Of a stretch of 64,000 nucleotides of DNA, positions 60,107-64,000 are shown one piece after another. Location: the NCBI RefSeq assembly GCF_025567095.1, contig NZ_JAOQJH010000009.1; one strand, written 5' to 3'. The stretch comes from Anthropogastromicrobium aceti. GTDB lineage: Bacteria; Bacillota; Clostridia; Lachnospirales; Lachnospiraceae. The position numbers and the translations under genes were made by a program. Position 1 is the first letter of the stretch, and each line of letters opens with the position of its first letter. The notes under the pieces are model-generated. The model did no database searches. It had not been told where the DNA came from and saw only the letters and a program-made list of their open reading frames with translations.

Positions 60107-60958
60107 ATGCCAACTGTTATTATTGATCCCGGCCACGGCGGAATGGATCCCGGTGCTGTCTATAAGGGAAGACAGGAAAAAGATGATAATCTTAGACTGG
60201 CTCTTGCTGTCGGTGAACTACTCTCTCAAAACGGTGTTGATGTTTTGTATACACGCACAGATGATGTTTATGACAGTCCTTACCGAAAGGCAATGATTGC
60301 AAATGAAAGCGGTGCTGATTATCTAATATCCTTTCATCGAAATGCCTCTCCAATTGCCGGAAACGCATCTGGCATCGAAACACTAGTCTATGCTGACCGC
60401 GGCGTAGCTGCACAAATGGCACGCGATATTAACAGAGAGCTTGCCGCACTTGGCTTTCGCGATATTGGCGTAATTGAGCGCCCTGGCCTTGCGGTGCTTC
60501 GTCGTTCTCGCATGCCTGCTGTTTTAATTGAAACTGGTTTTATCGACAATGATGCTGACAATCTAAAATTTGACGAGGAGTTTGAGGAAATAGCTGCTGC
60601 AATTTCAAATGGAATACTGGAAACACTTAAAAATGAAGGTCAGCTGCCTGATTCAATCTCATCAGTCTCATATCCTCCTGAAAGCTCCAACAACAGTCAA
60701 AATGAACGGCCGCCTTCTCCTCTATCTGACAATACACCTGCCTCCAAACTTTATCGTGTTCAAGTCGGTGCCTTTAAAAATAGGAATTATGCCTACGAAT
60801 TAAATTCTCAGCTCACTGAAGAAGGTTTTCCAGCTTTTATTTTAATGGATGGAGATTTGTATAAGGTTCAAGTTGGCGCATTCTCTCGCCTCGAAAATGC
60901 AATCCGCATGGAATACCGTCTGCGTGCTGCTGGGTATGACACCTATATTACAACATGA
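60107..60958 (+). CDS. N-acetylmuramoyl-L-alanine amidase (Amidase_3) with SPOR domain, no signal peptide
   Basis: 283 residues. Amidase_3 core: VIIDPGHGGMDPGAVY (zinc His10), KDDNLRLALAVGELL (zinc Glu24 area), FHRNASP (zinc His about 77) and PAVLIETGFIDN (catalytic Glu). C-terminal SPOR domain (about 210-283) in two repeats, YRVQVGAFKNRNYAYELNSQL and YKVQVGAFSRLENAIRMEY. The start is fixed by GAGG 9 bases upstream. No signal peptide or membrane helix precedes the enzyme domain, odd for a wall hydrolase: it may be released by lysis, exported by another route, or act in sporulation mother-cell-like contexts. Confidence 0.9.
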   Translation: MPTVIIDPGHGGMDPGAVYKGRQEKDDNLRLALAVGELLSQNGVDVLYTRTDDVYDSPYRKAMIANESGADYLISFHRNASPIAGNASGIETLVYADRGVAAQMARDINRELAALGFRDIGVIERPGLAVLRRSRMPAVLIETGFIDNDADNLKFDEEFEEIAAAISNGILETLKNEGQLPDSISSVSYPPESSNNSQNERPPSPLSDNTPASKLYRVQVGAFKNRNYAYELNSQLTEEGFPAFILMDGDLYKVQVGAFSRLENAIRMEYRLRAAGYDTYITT

Positions 60959-60984
60959 CAGTCATTGCAAAACAACGTAAAAAT

Positions 60985-61004
60985 GGCCCGCCAAACAGCG
61001 GGCC
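60985..61004. terminator. Hairpin between the amidase and ABC ATPase genes
   Basis: GGCCCGC / GCGGGCC with a 6-base loop; on the minus strand it is followed by ATTTTT. It can end both convergent units. Confidence 0.75.
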
Positions 61005-61013
61005 TTAATAATT

Positions 61014-61886
61014 CTAGCTATTCGTCAAATAAATATATGCATCTTCCAAAGTGATATCATTATCCGGGACACAATTTTCATTTGGCTTTTCTTTGCTTAA
61101 TACTTTCATATGAATTCCATTTTCTACATACTGCTTAGATGAAATGGAATAATTGTTTTCTAACAAACTGGCTTCTTCTGCATTTTGTACCGTACAACTC
61201 CAAACACAGCCCTTTGCATTTTCCAGCAACCCACTCACGCTTCCAGAATATAGAAAACTTCCTTTTTTCATAATGGCAAGCTGTGTACAGGTTGCTGCTA
61301 AATCTTCTACTACATGAGTGGAAAACAGCACCGTTCTATCCTTTGAAAAATCAACCAGAAGATTGCGGATCCTTATTCTTTCTTCCGGATCTAACCCAGT
61401 GGTAGGTTCATCAATAATCAAAAAATCAGGATTATTAAGAAGTGCCTGTATGAGTCCGACACGTCTCTTCATACCACCAGATAATTGCCGCATTTTTTTA
61501 TTCTGATGCTCTGTAAGAGAAGTCTTTTCCAGATAATAGGTAATTCTTTGTTCGAGGTCATTTCTGGATACTCCTGACAGTCCCCCCATATATACAAGAC
61601 ATTCTTTCACCGTAAGATTCGGATATAAGTCGATTTCCTGTGGAAGATAACCAATCTTTTTCTGTATTTTCTCATAATTTCCCTCGTTATACAGAATTCC
61701 ATCAAGCGAAACCATTCCTTCCGTTTGTTTTAAAACGGTTGTAAGAACCCTCATCAAAGTGGTTTTTCCAGCACCATTCTCACCCAAAAGTCCGTAAATT
61801 CCCTTAGGTATTTCAAGAGATGCCTTATTTACTGCAACTACACCATTTTTAAATCTAACTGTTAAATCATTTATTCTAATACTCAT
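61014..61886 (-). CDS. ABC transporter ATP-binding protein (BcrA-like)
   Basis: 290 residues. Walker A GENGAGKTT, Q-loop GYLPQEIDLYPNLT, signature LSGGMKRRVG, Walker B FLIIDEPTTGLDP and H-loop FSTHVVEDL are all present; the C-terminus is a short domain after the ATPase. BcrA/CcmA-type exporters of this sort often give resistance to bacitracin or lantibiotics or act in sporulation. It follows two permease genes and a sensor kinase in the same direction, a typical sensing-exporter set. Confidence 0.9.
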   Translation of the reverse strand: MSIRINDLTVRFKNGVVAVNKASLEIPKGIYGLLGENGAGKTTLMRVLTTVLKQTEGMVSLDGILYNEGNYEKIQKKIGYLPQEIDLYPNLTVKECLVYMGGLSGVSRNDLEQRITYYLEKTSLTEHQNKKMRQLSGGMKRRVGLIQALLNNPDFLIIDEPTTGLDPEERIRIRNLLVDFSKDRTVLFSTHVVEDLAATCTQLAIMKKGSFLYSGSVSGLLENAKGCVWSCTVQNAEEASLLENNYSISSKQYVENGIHMKVLSKEKPNENCVPDNDITLEDAYIYLTNS

Positions 61887-61889
61887 AAT

Positions 61890-62546
61890 CTATCCTCTTT
61901 TCTTTAAAGCCATTGGTAATACTGCAAATAAAAACAGCCCCGCTATAAAAGACACAAGCGTTCCATAAATCCAACTCTCGGACATTAATTGAGTAGGTTC
62001 ACAAAAGCTGAAAGAAAACAATCCCAGATTTCCGAAAAATGAACTTCCCGCTTTTGATATAAGTCCAATGACAATTCCAAATAAACATCCAATACCTGCC
62101 CACATATTTCGAAGCAATGTACACAAAATCACAGAGCATATACTCCAAAGCCAGATAGTTCCAAACATTGCAATGAAATATAAAAGAAATATCTGAATAC
62201 CCGAAATGCCTTCGTTTACACTGCCCGGTTTTTGCCAGAAAAACAAAACATATCCAACACAGGAAAGTATTAATAAATATAATATTTGAACGCACACTCT
62301 CTGTGATATTACTTTTAACTGCTTTTTTTGATCATACAAATGAAATACATCGGCACGCTTACTTTTTACTTCCATCAAATACGTGTCACTACAAAAAATA
62401 ATTGTTAAAAATGCTATTGGAGACTGAATCGCTGAACCGATTTCTTCATAGTATACAATCGGATGAATAGCACACAATATCAGTATAAATGCACATGAAT
62501 AAAAAATCTTATATAACGACAGGCAGTTTTTTAGTTCCGTTTTCAA
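61890..62546 (-). CDS. ABC transporter permease subunit (small, ABC-2-like)
   Basis: About 218 residues from TTG 62546. This TTG overlaps the stop codon of the upstream permease (TTGA) and follows AAGGAGGAGG, which decides the start. Six hydrophobic helices, for example IFYSCAFILILCAIHPIVYY, ILYLLILSCVGYVLFFW, FLLYFIAMFGTIWLWSICSVILCTLL. No catalytic motif. Together with the 384-codon upstream permease and the ATPase downstream it forms an exporter. Family below ABC-2 level not assignable. Confidence 0.75.
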   Translation of the reverse strand: MKTELKNCLSLYKIFYSCAFILILCAIHPIVYYEEIGSAIQSPIAFLTIIFCSDTYLMEVKSKRADVFHLYDQKKQLKVISQRVCVQILYLLILSCVGYVLFFWQKPGSVNEGISGIQIFLLYFIAMFGTIWLWSICSVILCTLLRNMWAGIGCLFGIVIGLISKAGSSFFGNLGLFSFSFCEPTQLMSESWIYGTLVSFIAGLFLFAVLPMALKKRG

Positions 62547-63613
62547 TAAACCCTCCTCCTTTTCCAGATTGTAACAGAAATACATACTAATATAACAGAT
62601 GAAATCACAAGCATAATCTGATTTATATTTGACATTTTGGCTACATGTGTTTCAAAAAATCTGCCAGGGAATCGCACCATAATAGAGAACGGTCTCATAT
62701 AATAAATATCATTCTTCATGGTCAGCATATTTGAATATATAATGTGTAAAAACAAGATTGGTGCTGCCGGAAGCGGATTTTTAAATATTACTGCTGTAAT
62801 TGTATAGACACAACATATCATCAAAAGATTCGGCACAATATAGATCAGAGAATTCACGCAAAAATCAATTGGTGTTACTGGAAAGCCCGATTCTAAAGAC
62901 GTTTTCAAACACAGCATAAAGAATATAACATTCAAAATCACTAATACTCCCAGCATACTAATGAATCCGCTTATTACTTTCCCACATATATATTGGATTG
63001 CCGTAACAGGCTTTGTATGTAATAATTCATAGGTATTTTTTCGTGTATCCTGAATAAATAAAAATGATAGCAAGACTGTTGCAAAAAAGGCCATATGCAA
63101 TCCTGCAAAATCCGTGAACTTTTTGGCAAAGTACCAGGAAAAAGAATGTTCGGATAATTTCTGTTCGATATAATGATTGATTTCTTCTGCTGTCCCCTTA
63201 TGAATTTCAAGGTCCTCATAAGCATCTATTGCATTATAATAGCCATATTGGGATTCCAAAAACTCAGAAGCAGTCTTTACATCCATATTCTGAATTTCTT
63301 TCATTACATGATCTGCTTCCTGCCTGCTAAATCCAAAACCATTTTTGGAGGTGTCCATTAACGTCTCTTTGATCGTATCTTCCCACTCCCTTCTTCTTTC
63401 TTTATCATCAGATGTGGGAATGTACCCATCCATGACATCAGCATCTTCCAATGCTACGTCATTTTGTGTGATCTGTTCATTCTGTTTGATATAATGAATT
63501 TGCAAATACGATGACAGACATTGATACATACTGGCAACTATAATAATCAAGCCAATCCACAAAACAGGGTTCTTTAAATAATCAAGTATACTTCTTTTTA
63601 TGATTGTTTTCAT
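62543..63613 (-). CDS. ABC-2-type permease subunit (large)
   Basis: About 356 residues from ATG 63613 (AAAGGAAGAG upstream). One N-terminal membrane helix (LKNPVLWIGLIIIVASMYQCL), a 130-residue external loop rich in Asp and Glu (YIPTSDDKERRREWEDTIKE), then five to six helices (HMAFFATVLLSFLFIQDTRKNTYELLHTKPVTAIQYICGKVISGFISML). This is the layout of ABC-2 permeases with a large extracytoplasmic loop between TM1 and TM2, as in bacitracin or lantibiotic exporters. A downstream small permease overlaps it by four bases. Confidence 0.8.
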   Translation of the reverse strand: MKTIIKRSILDYLKNPVLWIGLIIIVASMYQCLSSYLQIHYIKQNEQITQNDVALEDADVMDGYIPTSDDKERRREWEDTIKETLMDTSKNGFGFSRQEADHVMKEIQNMDVKTASEFLESQYGYYNAIDAYEDLEIHKGTAEEINHYIEQKLSEHSFSWYFAKKFTDFAGLHMAFFATVLLSFLFIQDTRKNTYELLHTKPVTAIQYICGKVISGFISMLGVLVILNVIFFMLCLKTSLESGFPVTPIDFCVNSLIYIVPNLLMICCVYTITAVIFKNPLPAAPILFLHIIYSNMLTMKNDIYYMRPFSIMVRFPGRFFETHVAKMSNINQIMLVISSVILVCISVTIWKRRRVY

Positions 63614-63679
63614 TGTATCTCTTCCTTTCTTTATTTCTTTAACAACATCATACAAATCAATTCTCAATAAATTCACAAC

Positions 63680-63717
63680 AAAAAAGACTAAAACCACTTT
63701 ATTTGTGATTTCAGCCT
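63680..63717 (-). terminator. Terminator after the sensor kinase
   Basis: GGCTGAAATCAC / GTGGTTTTAGTC, a stem with G-U pairs, followed by TTTTTT on the minus strand, 13 bp after the stop at 63730. Confidence 0.65.
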
Positions 63718-63729
63718 TATAAAGTATTT

Positions 63730-64000
63730 TTATTCAGCTTTGAAAAGAGCTTCTACATGAGCACCGCCTTGTCTGGCATTATATATTTTCAAATTTCCTC
63801 CATGCTTTTCACAGAAAATACGAGAAATATACATACCAAGGCCAAAATGCTTTAAATCATCTTGTGGATTCTTATGATAAAATGGTTCTGTTACTTTTTC
63901 CTCAGTATCCACAAATCCTATTCCATCATCTTCAACAGAAATTATAAGAAAACCATTCTTTTTCCTTATCTGCAGAGCAATACTTTTTTGCGCATATCGA
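63730..64000 (-). CDS. Sensor histidine kinase, C-terminal ATPase end (5' end outside window)
   Basis: About 90 residues of a HATPase_c domain. N-box tail RYAQKSIALQ, G1 box VEDDGIGF (DxGxG), F box TEPFYHK, G2 box HFGLGMYISR, and the usual ending HGGNLKIYNARQGGAHVEALFKAE. It binds ATP and phosphorylates a response regulator. Its position upstream of the permease genes and the terminator between them suggests it senses the exporter's substrate. The dimerisation and input regions are beyond the window. Confidence 0.92.
   Translation of the reverse strand, partial: RYAQKSIALQIRKKNGFLIISVEDDGIGFVDTEEKVTEPFYHKNPQDDLKHFGLGMYISRIFCEKHGGNLKIYNARQGGAHVEALFKAE

Noticed and set aside
1..64000. CRISPR array, tRNA or rRNA genes, phage or integrase genes
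   Set aside because: No regularly spaced repeats, cloverleaf with CCA-type ends, rRNA sequence or transposase or integrase frame was seen by reading; a tRNAscan-SE or Infernal run could find what eye reading misses.

Overview
The window looks like chromosomal DNA of an anaerobic, low-GC Firmicute of the class Clostridia, most likely a gut Lachnospiraceae. This rests on the AT-rich sequence, strong AGGAGG-type ribosome binding sites, T-box leaders, lineage-typical small families (DUF4250, DUF6472-like, GGGtGRT protein), pyruvate phosphate dikinase, a bile-salt-hydrolase-like enzyme and many plant-glycan hydrolases. The species cannot be named from the sequence. No rRNA, tRNA, CRISPR array, prophage or intact transposase gene was seen.

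Layout. 1-6.3 kb: a minus-strand run with CapA-like protein, RlmD-type rRNA methyltransferase, HAD phosphatase, aldose epimerase, endonuclease IV and a GH42 beta-galactosidase cut by the window edge. 6.3-12.5 kb: YcxB-like membrane protein, HemW, LepA, acetate kinase and an amidase. 12.6-17.6 kb (plus strand): GtrA, a YfhO-like giant membrane protein and ArgH. 17.7-27 kb (minus): ThrRS under a Thr T-box, a Wzz/BY-kinase, a small Cys-rich protein, GH105, then an envelope group (LCP protein, zinc-ribbon protein, UDP-galactopyranose mutase, GlmM). 27-34 kb: a secreted protein, a Trp T-box driving a three-gene tryptophan ABC transporter, a bile-salt-hydrolase-like enzyme and a membrane-anchored protein. 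34-37.2 kb: the GGGtGRT/NifU-like pair, a 57-residue coiled-coil protein and an HPr-like protein without the catalytic histidine. 37.4-47.8 kb (minus): a glycan block with GH2, a putative six-hairpin glycosidase, GH3 and GH43 plus housekeeping genes. 48.3-57 kb: SDR, ThuA-like protein, NSS transporter, aspartase, LysR regulator and PpdK. 57-64 kb: ArsR regulator, DUF4250, AroC, NudC, SPOR-amidase, and an ABC-2 exporter with the C-terminal end of a sensor kinase.

How it works together. The glycoside hydrolases (GH42, GH105, GH2, GH43, GH3) with the mutarotase suggest breakdown of galactan or pectin side chains. GlmM, Glf, LCP, GtrA, YfhO, CapA and the BY-kinase suggest active envelope and surface-polymer assembly. 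Two T-boxes tie threonyl-tRNA charging and tryptophan uptake to uncharged tRNA.

The most distinctive signal outside genes is a family of about 190-bp non-coding mobile elements (MITE-like) with GTTACAGTTCATG-type terminal inverted repeats. There are three full copies, one nested second-type element inside a copy, one 74-bp deletion derivative and one isolated end. Two full copies show 8-bp target duplications, and the nested insertion has exactly the geometry of an 8-bp duplication.
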